From contig NZ_CP036259.1 in the NCBI RefSeq assembly GCF_007641255.1, positions 2,852,001 through 2,916,000 on the forward strand: DNA of 64,000 nt. Reading direction: 5' to 3'. Below the pieces are notes generated by a model that was not told the DNA's origin, searched no databases, and saw only the letters and a list, made by a program, of their open reading frames with translations. Position 1 is the first letter of the stretch. Each line of letters begins with the position of its first letter. Positions 1-7,498 of the stretch are shown in pieces. This DNA comes from Sporomusa termitida (GTDB lineage: Bacteria > Bacillota > Negativicutes > Sporomusales > Sporomusaceae). Both the position numbers and the translations under genes were made by a program.

Positions 1-766
1 TGTCCACCGGCACCCGTTCATTTTTGGGAAGTATCAACATATAATCAATTCCTCTCATGCAATATTCCTGGTAATCGCACCAGTCGCACAGCTTTGTGGG
101 GTTCTTCGGATAGTCGGCGGCTTCATGAATGCGCTCAATGTTCTGAAAGAACTGATCTACTTTTTGCGGGTCATACTCAACCTCTGATACCGTTACCCGT
201 AATCCATGCAGCGTCTCGACCAAGCGCCGCCGGAACTGGTATAAATCTTCAGTTATCTTTTGCCTGATCGACGTCTTGGGGATAAAGATATATCCCAGGC
301 GGCTCACTTTTAGGCGATGGACTTTTTCCAGGTAGTACTTATACAGGTGAAGCTGTTCAGATTCCAGATATCGGTCCACGTTGTTCGAATACTTGAAGTC
401 GAAGATATCGACCGTACCACCGCCATTTCTGACAATGAGATCGATATAGCCGACGAAGTCCTCTGTCTTGACTTCAAGCTCGAAGGTGGACGTGTCGTAG
501 TCAATCAGCGCCCGCACTTTCGGCAGCAGGATTTCCAGCTTGATAATTTCGTGGATATGAAGGTCGGTAAGGATGCTAAACTGCTCGGCATACCATTGCA
601 CTGCCTCCGGTATGCCCTCCTCAATTCCCATATGCATGGCCTTACCGATCACAAGGGCATTTTCCGCCGACGGGTCTTGGATGGTTTCCAGTCCGTCCAG
701 ATAACGGAGCTTGAATTTGTACGGGCACTGGACAAAGCTGCTGACTCTGCTGTGGCTAAATCGCAC
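1..766 (-). CDS. Phage PD-(D/E)XK (RecB/Cas4-like) nuclease, partial at window edge
   Basis: About 255 residues can be read and the C-terminus lies outside the window. The protein starts at a GTG preceded by an AAGGCAGG-like site and overlaps the previous gene by 11 bases. The N-terminal SRVSSFVQCPYKFKLRYL segment carries one Cys (residue 14). A YIDLIV strand and a DIFDFKYS motif supply the acidic and Lys residues of a PD-(D/E)XK core around residues 120-140. A late CDWCDYQEYC cluster gives three more Cys. One Cys before and three after the nuclease core is the AddB/Cas4-type 4Fe-4S arrangement, so the protein is predicted to be an iron-sulfur exonuclease of a phage replication or recombination module. 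The family is inferred from motifs; the exact substrate is unknown. Confidence 0.8.
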   Translation of the reverse strand, partial: MRFSHSRVSSFVQCPYKFKLRYLDGLETIQDPSAENALVIGKAMHMGIEEGIPEAVQWYAEQFSILTDLHIHEIIKLEILLPKVRALIDYDTSTFELEVKTEDFVGYIDLIVRNGGGTVDIFDFKYSNNVDRYLESEQLHLYKYYLEKVHRLKVSRLGYIFIPKTSIRQKITEDLYQFRRRLVETLHGLRVTVSEVEYDPQKVDQFFQNIERIHEAADYPKNPTKLCDWCDYQEYCMRGIDYMLILPKNERVPVD

Positions 767-1043
767 CGGTAAGCACCTGCCTTTTGAACCCTTCAAATTC
801 CGACGGGCGGAGTATACGGGCATGCCCTCCCGCCTCCTGGATTTTGAAGATGTTGTATTTTTGCAGAACAGTTGCCTTGCCTTTTTCGCTCTTGAGTTCC
901 AGGGCGACAAACCGACCGTTTATGCAGCAGAGTATGTCGGGAATGCCGGCCGTCTGAAAGCCGCCGCCCCATACCTTCACGTGGTAGATTTTTCGGGAGC
1001 GTAAAAAAGCTATAACCTTGTCCTGAAACTGTTTTTCCGTCAA
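756..1043 (-). CDS. VRR-NUC domain nuclease
   Basis: A 95-residue protein starting at TTG, with a TTGA overlap on the stop of the helicase gene upstream. The sequence shows the VRR-NUC core: a GIPDILC motif (metal-binding Asp) followed by FVALELKSEKG (Glu-x-Lys), within a compact alpha/beta fold. This family gives small standalone phage nucleases, usually encoded beside an SNF2-type helicase as here. It probably acts on branched or single-stranded DNA during phage replication or recombination, but that role is inferred from the family. Confidence 0.85.
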   Translation of the reverse strand: MTEKQFQDKVIAFLRSRKIYHVKVWGGGFQTAGIPDILCCINGRFVALELKSEKGKATVLQKYNIFKIQEAGGHARILRPSEFEGFKRQVLTGAI

Positions 1044-2224
1044 CCGGCCTCCTCCTTAAACAGCGCGTCGGTAAAGTCCCGGCGCTGCTTTAGCACTTTG
1101 AGTATTTTTTCTTCCACCGATTTCTCGGTTAAGGGATAGTAGTAAAAGCAGGTTCTATTCTGGCCGATCCGGTGAATCCGCTTTTTGGATTGCTCGAAAA
1201 GTTCGGAGCTTAGGGGCAGCGTGAAATAGATGATGATGTTGCTGCGTTGTAAATTGTGGCCCATTGCTCCGGCCGTGTACTGGACGCAGGTGATACTGTT
1301 CGAATAGGTCTCGTAATTTGCCAAATCCGTCCCGGCCCCGTTAATATAGCTGATCGGCCGGTCGGTCAGGGTTTTAATCAGGTCAAACTCGGCGGTAAAG
1401 TTGTAGAAGACAATGACCCGGTCATTGTTCGAGTCGAGCAGGTCGCGCATAGCCGACAGCTTGTTTTTATTAAACTGGCCGCAGAGTTGCCGCTGGTAAA
1501 GCAACTTCTTCAGCGGTGTATCGCCGACCAGTTCCGTGCTGTCCAGGGCCAGATACCGGTCCCGTTTAAACTGGCGATACTCCTTGGTCGCCTTGATCTT
1601 GGTCACGGTTTCCACTCGTTCCGGCAGGTCAAACACTTCTTCGGTCTTCATGAATACGGCTCCGTACTGGCGCAGCTTGGCTTTCAACCGGTCGACGTTT
1701 TTATATCCGACCACTTTAGTTAAAGGAAACCCGCAGACTTCAATTTTTTCGGTAATGATGTAATGCTCATAGAACAGCTTTTTCGATATATTCCAGCCAA
1801 GCAGACGGCACTGGCTCCACAGTTCTTCATATTTGCCGCCCGTAGGGGTCCCGGATAACAGGATGACATTGGCCGGCTTCAGATGAAGAACATATTTGGT
1901 GCGCTTGGCCGTTTCGTTTTTGATCAGGCTGGATTCGTCAAGGATCAGCGTAAAGTCCGCCCAGTTGAGATACTCGCTCCGCCGCCAAGCCAGATCGTAG
2001 TTAATCACAGACACCGGAAGTTGTTCATAGTGGGTTTGAAAATGCTCCTTCCAGTCGTTGATCTTGGATTTCTGGCACACGACCAGGACCGGCTTATCCA
2101 ACTCTTTCGCCTTTTCGCCGGCGACAAAGGTTTTGCCGAGGCCCATGTCTAGATAATAGGCCACCCGGTTTTTGTATCTGGTCACGAAAAGGCTCTTTTC
2201 CTGATGGGGATATAGCTTGATCAT
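1040..2224 (-). CDS. Phage SNF2/DEAD-like helicase
   Basis: A 394-residue single-chain ATPase. Motif I is DMGLGKT near residue 29, motif II is LILDESS near residue 95, motif III is LLSGTPTG near residue 122, and the C-terminal lobe ends with RIHRIGQ (motif VI) followed by a VEEKI segment, all typical of SNF2-type helicases. It is short for the superfamily because it has no accessory domains, which is usual for phage versions. The start codon ATGA overlaps the stop of the preceding gene, and the stop overlaps the VRR-NUC start, so the genes are translationally coupled. It likely works with the adjacent nuclease in phage DNA replication or recombination. Confidence 0.88.
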   Translation of the reverse strand: MIKLYPHQEKSLFVTRYKNRVAYYLDMGLGKTFVAGEKAKELDKPVLVVCQKSKINDWKEHFQTHYEQLPVSVINYDLAWRRSEYLNWADFTLILDESSLIKNETAKRTKYVLHLKPANVILLSGTPTGGKYEELWSQCRLLGWNISKKLFYEHYIITEKIEVCGFPLTKVVGYKNVDRLKAKLRQYGAVFMKTEEVFDLPERVETVTKIKATKEYRQFKRDRYLALDSTELVGDTPLKKLLYQRQLCGQFNKNKLSAMRDLLDSNNDRVIVFYNFTAEFDLIKTLTDRPISYINGAGTDLANYETYSNSITCVQYTAGAMGHNLQRSNIIIYFTLPLSSELFEQSKKRIHRIGQNRTCFYYYPLTEKSVEEKILKVLKQRRDFTDALFKEEAG

Positions 2225-2559
2225 GGTTCCGCGTGAAAGGTACTCTTTTCGCAGCGTTCATCAAAGTAAACAATGGGAATGTTTCGTTCTTCCGCCACTT
2301 CAATCTCAGAACGCATGCCTTCGGTAATCCTCTTGCCGAACACCCAGAGTTCGTCTGAGCGCTTCAGGAGTTCAATGCCAAGGGCCATTCCCAGGCGCCG
2401 CTCCTGGGGTATGGTGTCGTCCAGAAATGCGGTGAATATGGCGTGCGGCGCCAGCGGCAATTCCCCTCGCTGGATGATGAACCGGCAGTAGCCGTGCGCC
2501 CGCCGGATATTGGTTTCTATGTCTCCACGTAAGGGAGAGCAAACGTACACAAATTTCAA
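2221..2559 (-). CDS. DUF4406/DUF7768-type nucleoside deoxyribosyltransferase-like protein
   Basis: 112 residues, with a TTG start overlapping the previous stop (TTGA). It opens with VYVCSPLRGD followed by NIRRAHGYC, and carries LAPHAIFTAFLDD, LLKRSDELWVFG and MRSEIEVAEERNIPIVYF. This is the layout of the Rossmann-like proteins related to nucleoside 2-deoxyribosyltransferase that are common in phage early operons. The SPLRG and late Glu are the positions expected for nucleotide handling. The substrate is unknown. It probably modifies or senses nucleotides during phage growth. Confidence 0.75.
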   Translation of the reverse strand: MKFVYVCSPLRGDIETNIRRAHGYCRFIIQRGELPLAPHAIFTAFLDDTIPQERRLGMALGIELLKRSDELWVFGKRITEGMRSEIEVAEERNIPIVYFDERCEKSTFHAEP

Positions 2560-2774
2560 CCTTCCACCTGCCTTTCAGAGAGTGTTAAGGTTGCAATGGT
2601 TTCATCGGGAAAGGCCCGGATTAGACCGGCCAGCAGTTTCTTCCCTGCGGTTCGCCGGCCGGCCAACGCATTCGACAGTGCGCCCCGGCTGATGCCGATT
2701 TGCCGGGCAAGCCGGGATCGGTTCAGTTTGTAATCGTCAAGGAGCTGCTGGACTTTGTCACTGTTCAATCGCAC
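2556..2774 (-). CDS. Small HTH (Cro/C1-type) phage protein
   Basis: 72 residues with a GTG start. The N-terminal part reads as a helix-turn-helix: KVQQLLDDYKLNRSRLARQ then IGISRGALSNALAGRR, followed by a short C-terminal helix. It resembles Cro/C1-type DNA-binding domains. The gene overlaps both neighbours (10 bases with the upstream 55-residue gene, 4 bases with the downstream gene). It may regulate the replication module or bind phage origin DNA. Motif recognition only. Confidence 0.7.
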   Translation of the reverse strand: MRLNSDKVQQLLDDYKLNRSRLARQIGISRGALSNALAGRRTAGKKLLAGLIRAFPDETIATLTLSERQVEG

Positions 2775-2932
2775 TGCTGCTGCCCCTCGCGAAGGAGCGG
2801 CTGGAACAGCTTGTCTACCAGGTCTAGTGCTCTTCTTTTCGCCGCTTTACTGTCTAGCTTTGAAATCGTAATGGACTTGAGCTTACTGTCCTTGGGAATT
2901 TTAATCTGAACACCATCAATCCAAATTTCCAC
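2765..2932 (-). CDS. Small phage protein, unknown function
   Basis: A 55-residue open frame beginning GTG-GAA-ATT-TGG (VEIWIDGVQIKIP) and ending REGQQQCD. A good ribosome site (AAAGAGGTG) lies 5-7 bases upstream. It overlaps the downstream HTH gene by 10 bases, the same tight packing as the rest of the operon, which supports it as a real gene. No family recognised. The first 15 residues look like a small beta hairpin and the rest is a basic helix. Confidence 0.6.
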   Translation of the reverse strand: MEIWIDGVQIKIPKDSKLKSITISKLDSKAAKRRALDLVDKLFQPLLREGQQQCD

Positions 2933-3045
2933 CGTTTCACCTCTTTCGTGTGTTTTGAGGCCATAAATCGCCTCTACCTTATAGCCACGAAAATGGCGAA
3001 AATCAGGGGCCTAATTCAAAAGTTTTTTCTTGTAAATTTTGGATA

Positions 3046-3453
3046 TTACTCAACAATCGTGATCAGTATTTTTCTAAGCCGCTTGTAAATCCGGTTCAGC
3101 CGCTCATGAACGCTCTGCGGGGCAACGCCTTCTTCATGCGCAATTTCCGAGATTGATTTTCCATCAAAATAAATTTTTTGAACCAATTTGCGTTGCTGAG
3201 GCAGTAGCTTGCCGAGCGCCTGGCGTAGCGCTTCCCTTGTTTCTCGCATTTCGATGGTGTCAGTAAGTTCCTCACTGGTAGCTGCCAGTTGAACGCCTAA
3301 CTCTCCCAAAGCATCAATCGAATGATGCCGGCGGGTTTCCCGACGGTCGCTGTTTTTGGCTTCCTTGTCAATTCCAGTCAGCGCTTTGCCGATGGTCTCC
3401 GACACTTCAATCTCCACGCTCTCTCCTGTCAGAAATTCATACTTGATTTTCAT
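3046..3453 (-). CDS. Sigma-70 region 4-like phage transcription regulator
   Basis: 135 residues from an ATG preceded by AAGGAG (spacing 11); an upstream in-frame GTG overlaps the ribosome site and is less likely. The C-terminal third is a sigma region 4 helix-turn-helix: LPQQRKLVQKIYFDGKSISEIA then EGVAPQSVHERLNRIYKRLRK. No region 2 is visible, so this is a region-4-only protein of the kind found in Firmicutes prophages (late-gene or ArpU-like regulators). It is the first gene of the minus-strand phage operon. It lies only 28 bases beyond an intrinsic terminator (3481-3530), so its expression may depend on readthrough. Confidence 0.8.
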   Translation of the reverse strand: MKIKYEFLTGESVEIEVSETIGKALTGIDKEAKNSDRRETRRHHSIDALGELGVQLAATSEELTDTIEMRETREALRQALGKLLPQQRKLVQKIYFDGKSISEIAHEEGVAPQSVHERLNRIYKRLRKILITIVE

Positions 3454-3480
3454 TGGTCGCTTCACTCCTTTTTAGGCATA

Positions 3481-3530
3481 AAAAAAATAGCCGGATGAAG
3501 CTAATAAAAATTAGCTTCATCCGGCTATTT
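3481..3530 (-). terminator. Strong intrinsic terminator just upstream of the sigma-like gene
   Basis: Perfect 20-bp inverted repeat (3485-3504 and 3511-3530) with a 6-base loop. Read on the minus strand it is followed at once by seven T residues, a classic factor-independent terminator. It ends 28 bases before the ATG of the sigma-like gene, leaving no room for a separate promoter after it. Confidence 0.85.
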
Positions 3531-3615
3531 GGTAACTCGAAACGGTTCTAAACCGTTTGGTTCCGTTGCTCGGTATTTATGTTATTTTAGTTATTTGCTT
3601 TCTCCATAAAAGTAA

Positions 3616-3721
3616 AAAAGGGGCTGTCGCACCAAGGGTTCCCTTCACTATATATTGTGATTATTATTTAAGATAAACACAATATATAGCGTAATTTTCC
3701 CTTTGTGCGACAGCCCCTTTT
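3616..3721. repeat. MITE-like palindromic element
   Basis: A 106-bp element in which nearly every base is part of an inverted repeat. The outer arms (3616-3632 and 3705-3721) are 17-bp perfect repeats containing GGGGCTGTCGCAC. The inner arms (3648-3659 and 3678-3689) are 12-bp perfect repeats. GGGGCTGTC ends resemble termini of Firmicutes IS1182-like elements, so it may be a non-autonomous miniature transposable element. No coding capacity. A clear target-site duplication was not identified. Confidence 0.6.
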
Positions 3722-3762
3722 AGGTAGTTTAAAACAACTCCACTGGCTCGATATTCCCTACA

Positions 3763-3921
3763 CTATGCGATTTGGATCTGGGGACGCTTACCTAATTTTG
3801 ATAGGTGCAACGTTGTAATTTGCTTGCATTGCACACACTTTATTGCGATTAGACCGATAGAATTCCCTTCAATATCAAACAGGCGTCGGCCACAGATTGG
3901 GCATTTCACTTGTTTTGGCAA
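3763..3921 (-). CDS. Com-like zinc-finger protein
   Basis: 52 residues when started at the TTG 6 bases after a perfect AGGAGG; a longer in-frame ATG start lacks a ribosome site. Two Cys pairs, CPICGRRLFD and IKCVQCKQ, match the small zinc-finger fold of phage Mu Com and its many prophage relatives. Com in Mu activates translation of mom by binding mRNA. A similar RNA- or DNA-binding role here is inference. It is transcribed toward the phage module. Confidence 0.7.
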   Translation of the reverse strand: MPKQVKCPICGRRLFDIEGNSIGLIAIKCVQCKQITTLHLSKLGKRPQIQIA

Positions 3922-3995
3922 AAAAATCCTCCTAATTTTTAATTTGGTAAAACACTCCATTTCTTCTTAAAAAACTAAAACCGCAGTAACATATG

Positions 3996-4088
3996 ATGTT
4001 TACCTCACATCGAATTATAATGTTTACCGTTATAATTAGTCAATTGGTAATATGTTCTTTACCGTAACAGTTATAAATATTGTATACT
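3996..4088. promoter_or_regulatory. Repeated operator-like sites and promoter upstream of the XRE gene
   Basis: ATGTTTACC occurs at 3996-4004 and 4020-4028, and a related TATGTTCTTTACCG at 4051-4064. They lie in the AT-rich gap between the Com-like gene (minus) and the XRE repressor (plus). A -10-like TATACT is at 4083-4088, with a poor -35 inside the third repeat (spacing 18-19). The repeats are plausible binding sites for the repressor encoded next door. That assignment is inference. Confidence 0.45.
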
Positions 4089-4134
4089 AATATATGTTAG
4101 TCATTTTGATTAAAAAAAAGGAGGCTTTGATTGA

Positions 4135-4506
4135 TTGAAATTTTTAGGTCATAAACTTAGACAAATCCGTAAATTGAAACGTCTTACCATGGAAGAACTT
4201 GAAGCACTAACAGGCGTCAGGCAAAGTAAAATTTCACGCTATGAGACTGGCAAAGAGTTTCCGAATACTAAAACTGCCACAAAGTTTGCTGAAGCCTTGA
4301 ATGTTGATCTATGCTATTTCTACCTGGAAAATGTCGTGCTGCGTTCCGGGCAAACGTCTACATCAGAACCTATCCCCCCTAACGAAAAAACTCCTTATAT
4401 TGTGCTGGGGGAGCGGGCCGAAAAGATGGGCTTTCCTCTTAGTATGCTGGAGGCAATTATAAATTCATGGGAAAAACTTGAAAAAGAAAAGCAGGAAAAA
4501 AATTAG
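4135..4506 (+). CDS. XRE-family transcriptional regulator
   Basis: 123 residues, TTG start with an AAGGAGG site 11 bases upstream. The N-terminal 60 residues form a Cro/C1 helix-turn-helix: LRQIRKLKRLTMEELEALTG then VRQSKISRYETGKEFPN. The C-terminal half is hydrophilic and ends in a Lys/Glu-rich tail, with no peptidase or ligand domain recognised. It sits divergently from the phage-side genes with repeated operator-like sites in the gap, as expected for an autoregulated repressor. Its stop overlaps the stop of the convergent gene. Confidence 0.85.
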   Translation: MKFLGHKLRQIRKLKRLTMEELEALTGVRQSKISRYETGKEFPNTKTATKFAEALNVDLCYFYLENVVLRSGQTSTSEPIPPNEKTPYIVLGERAEKMGFPLSMLEAIINSWEKLEKEKQEKN

Positions 4507-5030
4507 TTTTTCCCCGCTTCTTTTTGAATTGCCTTAACTAAAGCGTCCACATCTACTTTTTCGGGCAATTCTTCACTGCCTGTGTAATATATGTCAAATC
4601 GATCCAGGTTGCTTAGCACATCTTTCATAAGTCCATATAAAGTAAGTTCTGTTATATGATTTAGATCACAAACAATCGAATTGTATTTAGGCATCCAAAT
4701 CCACTTATTTTTACCGACCGGCCGAAAGAATACCTGAAACGGAATCCCTGCCTCACCGATCTCCTGAATTGTATTTGGAGTTGCATTATCTATGGCATAC
4801 AAAATTTGATCTTCAGTCGGCGTATTGAATTGATAGGAAGTACAGTTTTCAAAGAATATGTCAAAATGGTCCATTGTCCAAACTAAACTTTGTGTTATTG
4901 CATTACCAAGAAATTCGAGGAGCAGGTTTTTGTCGCAGATAATATCCCCTTGAAACAACTTTTGCCATTTGAACACGCCGCACACATCCCGAAAATATAA
5001 ACGAAAAGAGTCTTGTGGAATCTCAATCAT
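4503..5030 (-). CDS. Hypothetical protein
   Basis: 175 residues when started at the ATG preceded by AAGGAGGG (8-9 base spacing); a longer start at 5102 has no comparable ribosome site. I do not recognise a family. The sequence is mixed alpha/beta, rich in aromatic residues (SFRLYFRDV, KNKWIWMPKYN), acidic, without signal peptide or membrane segment. Its stop overlaps the stop of the XRE gene by 3 bases. The function is unknown. Confidence 0.6.
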   Translation of the reverse strand: MIEIPQDSFRLYFRDVCGVFKWQKLFQGDIICDKNLLLEFLGNAITQSLVWTMDHFDIFFENCTSYQFNTPTEDQILYAIDNATPNTIQEIGEAGIPFQVFFRPVGKNKWIWMPKYNSIVCDLNHITELTLYGLMKDVLSNLDRFDIYYTGSEELPEKVDVDALVKAIQKEAGKN

Positions 5031-5136
5031 AAAGTTACCCTCCTTCATATGATTTAAAAGTGTAATCAAATAAGTTACTGATTGATCTCTTACAGTACTC
5101 ATGTTTTCGCACTCATATCGTTTATATTCACAAAAA

Positions 5137-5286
5137 TCATTCCCGATGGTTTGAATCTTTCAATTTCAGACTAATATCTCCCGGCAATGGGTCCTCTTCG
5201 ATGACAGGTGCGTTATCTAAGCAAATTATTATAATGACCAAGCTGATTAACGCAACCGCCAGGTAAATCTTTAGAAATAAAATCAT
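5137..5286 (-). CDS. Small single-pass membrane protein
   Basis: 49 residues. An AGGGAGC site lies about 8 bases before the ATG. Residues 2-23 (ILFLKIYLAVALISLVIIII) form one hydrophobic helix, followed by a short acidic then basic tail ending DSNHRE. It lies directly downstream of the broken gene at 5321-5664, on the same strand. No family recognised. It may be a small membrane partner or a holin-like protein, but nothing in the sequence decides. Confidence 0.55.
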   Translation of the reverse strand: MILFLKIYLAVALISLVIIIICLDNAPVIEEDPLPGDISLKLKDSNHRE

Positions 5287-5320
5287 ATATTCTGCTCCCT
5301 GCCAGATCAGATTAAGTGCC

Positions 5321-5664
5321 CTAGTTTATTTCACCTTTTACAACCATGGTTACAATGGTGTCGGTAACGGCGGCGTCATCAAATTGATCGTTGGCCAGTA
5401 CGGGGCAATTTTCTTCCCGGTTGCTTCCGGGTTGATCGCCAGTACCCTGTCATTTAGCCAATATTCATTTTTAATCGTCGCACTTTTTAGCTTGTCCAGC
5501 AAGGAAAGCCATATCAATCGCCAAATACAACAAACTATTGTATTCGAAAATAGCGGAAGTCATCCCGGTACCGCGCCGCCTCCACGCTGAACAGCATGTA
5601 ATCGCCAGATCGCCAGCCCAGCCTGTCCCCACCGTTCTGTTGTCAGGCAGCACTACGTTTTCAT
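5321..5664 (-). pseudogene. Broken gene sharing the leader of the papain-like protease
   Basis: A good ribosome site (AGGAGG) precedes an ATG at 5664, but the frame stops after three codons. Following the sequence through frame changes gives VVLPDNRTVGTGW, then SGDYMLFSVEAARYRDDFRYF, then LLDKLKSATIKNEYWLNDRVLAINP, then VTDTIVTMVVKGEIN and a stop at 5321. At least three frame changes are needed. The opening segment matches the first residues of the papain-like protease at 7468-8367, at the DNA level too. The rest is not recognised. It is either a decayed gene or a region with several sequencing indels. Confidence 0.6.
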
Positions 5665-5678
5665 ATAGATACCTCCTT

Positions 5679-7322
5679 TCAGGTAACGGCGGCTCCCTTT
5701 AGGGCCAATATACATTCCCGGTATAGCGCTTGCAGCAGATGCTTATCGTTACTATTACCTAGATATGCCACTTTTTTATTGTATTTGTCGGCATAACGCA
5801 TTGTTCTGTAAAATAAGCTATGGCCTAAAAACCGCCAGTTGATCACAATCACATCGGCGGCATCCAGTACCGACAAGTCAAACTTTACCTCTTTTGAGGA
5901 TATACAAATAAAGTTTGGATACTTTTGCTTTACTCTTTGCTGCCAGTCCGTCCGTCCGCCAAGAACGACGACTTTAAGCAGCGCTATTTGGGCCAATATC
6001 CCGGGACTAAGGTCAGAGTCTTGTTCGTTCTGCTGTTGTTCCGCATCTAAAAGCCCCCTGAGCGCCTGGTTAGCCTCCCGTTCTGCACCCAGTTTTTCCT
6101 GCAGATGGGCTATCTCTTTTTTGGCCGCGCTTTCGCTTTTCTCCAACTTCAGTTGCAGCTCGTTCAAGGCGTTTTGCTTCTGCGCCAGCAAGTCTTCCAG
6201 CATCGGGTTTTGGTTTGTTTTTGCCAGCAAGGCTTCCAGTTCGCAATTTTTTTGCCCGGCCTGGGCCAGTTGTTCTTTTAGCCTGGCCAGTTCCAACGGG
6301 CGGAATACGGCCTTGTCGACCAGCCGGCTTTGTTCCAGTGCAAAGGTTCTCAGTTTTTCATATTGGACAGCACAGGCGCGGACCAACAATATTTGCTTGA
6401 AGTATTCGAGAGAGCTTTGTTTGAGCTCATCGGTAACTTCCGTTTCGGCCGGCAGGCCGGCGACCAGCAAGTCGATGGCCCTCTTTAGCTCTTGGCGGCT
6501 AACGCTCACATGCTTCATCGCGCTGACCGGCAAGTCGCCGAAATTTTCCTGTTTAAACAGCGATGTTTGGGCATTTTGCTTGTATTCCTGGGTATAAAAG
6601 TACTCATTTAAGCTGGTTGGGATGCCTTTTAGTTTTTGACTGATGAACTGCCATAGCGCACCGGCCAGTTTTTTTTGCGGCTCCATAAGGATTAGCGGTT
6701 TCCGTTTCGGCTTCTTGTTCATCCGTTCCTGTTCGTTCAGATGGGCCTCCAAGTGCTGCTGAAAGTAATAGCCTTTCTCTGTGATGGTTTTTTCAAAAAG
6801 ATTAGTCAGAAACCAAAATACAGGAAAATCTCCGTCCAGGGCATATTTTGTCGTTGCTTTCTGTTTTCGGGAATGAGGTTGCCCCACCGGCGGCCAAGCA
6901 GGTAAATTACGCAGTTCACACTGCGTCGGTGCTGCTGCTTTTGCCATTAATTTCTGCCAAAACGATTCAAACCGGACTTCCGGGCCGCTTGCCTTGACAT
7001 AGGTATAAATCCGCCACCAGCACTTTTTCAGCATTTGCTCTAAAGCCGTCAGCGCGGGTTTATCGGCTTGACCGGCATCATGTTCGTTCAAAGCAGTGAA
7101 AATAAAATCAGTGGCTTTTTGACAGTACAGTTCCGTCAAGATGTCGCTTTCCCGGTAATAGCGGTTGTAAACTTGCACTTTAGGCGAAGAAGCACGTTCA
7201 ATGTGTATTCCGCGGTCCGCGTAGACGGCGTCCAGTTCACTCCTGGCCGCTGCCTTCTGCGCGATCCCTTTGGCCATAAACGGCACTAAGTCAAGAGATA
7301 TTTTCCCCTCTTCTTGTTTCAT
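5679..7322 (-). CDS. Coiled-coil protein with C-terminal DUF2325 domain
   Basis: 547 residues. The N-terminal 330 residues are a mostly helical region I do not recognise, with Trp-rich (KKCWWRIYTYV) and basic patches. Residues about 345-430 are a long coiled coil (repeated LAQKQNALNELQLKLEKSE-type heptads). The last 100 residues (LKVVVLGGRTDWQQRV, then DAADVIVINWRFLGHSLFYR, then KKVAYLGNSN) match the DUF2325 Rossmann-like domain. DUF2325 proteins are poorly characterised. The gene follows the protease and a 59-residue ORF whose stop overlaps this ATG, so they appear co-transcribed. A role with the protease is inference. Confidence 0.7.
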   Translation of the reverse strand: MKQEEGKISLDLVPFMAKGIAQKAAARSELDAVYADRGIHIERASSPKVQVYNRYYRESDILTELYCQKATDFIFTALNEHDAGQADKPALTALEQMLKKCWWRIYTYVKASGPEVRFESFWQKLMAKAAAPTQCELRNLPAWPPVGQPHSRKQKATTKYALDGDFPVFWFLTNLFEKTITEKGYYFQQHLEAHLNEQERMNKKPKRKPLILMEPQKKLAGALWQFISQKLKGIPTSLNEYFYTQEYKQNAQTSLFKQENFGDLPVSAMKHVSVSRQELKRAIDLLVAGLPAETEVTDELKQSSLEYFKQILLVRACAVQYEKLRTFALEQSRLVDKAVFRPLELARLKEQLAQAGQKNCELEALLAKTNQNPMLEDLLAQKQNALNELQLKLEKSESAAKKEIAHLQEKLGAEREANQALRGLLDAEQQQNEQDSDLSPGILAQIALLKVVVLGGRTDWQQRVKQKYPNFICISSKEVKFDLSVLDAADVIVINWRFLGHSLFYRTMRYADKYNKKVAYLGNSNDKHLLQALYRECILALKGAAVT

Positions 7323-7498
7323 TGTTCTACTCTCTCTATCTGTATTTTTTCAGGCTTTGACCAGCACGAGCTGCGCCGGGTCAAGCCCTCTTTAACGGCG
7401 TGTTTTTCCAGTATCCCTTCCAGTATTAATGCTGCCTTGGCCTGTTCAAAAAACACTAGCTTCTCGCCTACATACCAAAATGATCTGTGGCAATCCAT
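7319..7498 (-). CDS. Small ORF coupled to the DUF2325 gene
   Basis: 59 residues from ATG at 7498, or 45 residues from GTG at 7456 where an AGGCGAG-like site is present. It overlaps the end of the protease gene. Its TGA overlaps the ATG of the DUF2325 gene as ATGA, which points to translational coupling. The middle (FFEQAKAALILEGILEKHAVKEG) is an amphipathic helix and the tail is basic. No family recognised. It is probably a real short gene because of the overlap geometry on both sides. Confidence 0.5.
   Translation of the reverse strand: MDCHRSFWYVGEKLVFFEQAKAALILEGILEKHAVKEGLTRRSSCWSKPEKIQIERVEQ

Noticed and set aside
5839-6597. 252-codon Ser-rich plus-strand frame
   Set aside because: Low-complexity antisense of the coiled-coil DUF2325 gene; no ribosome site.
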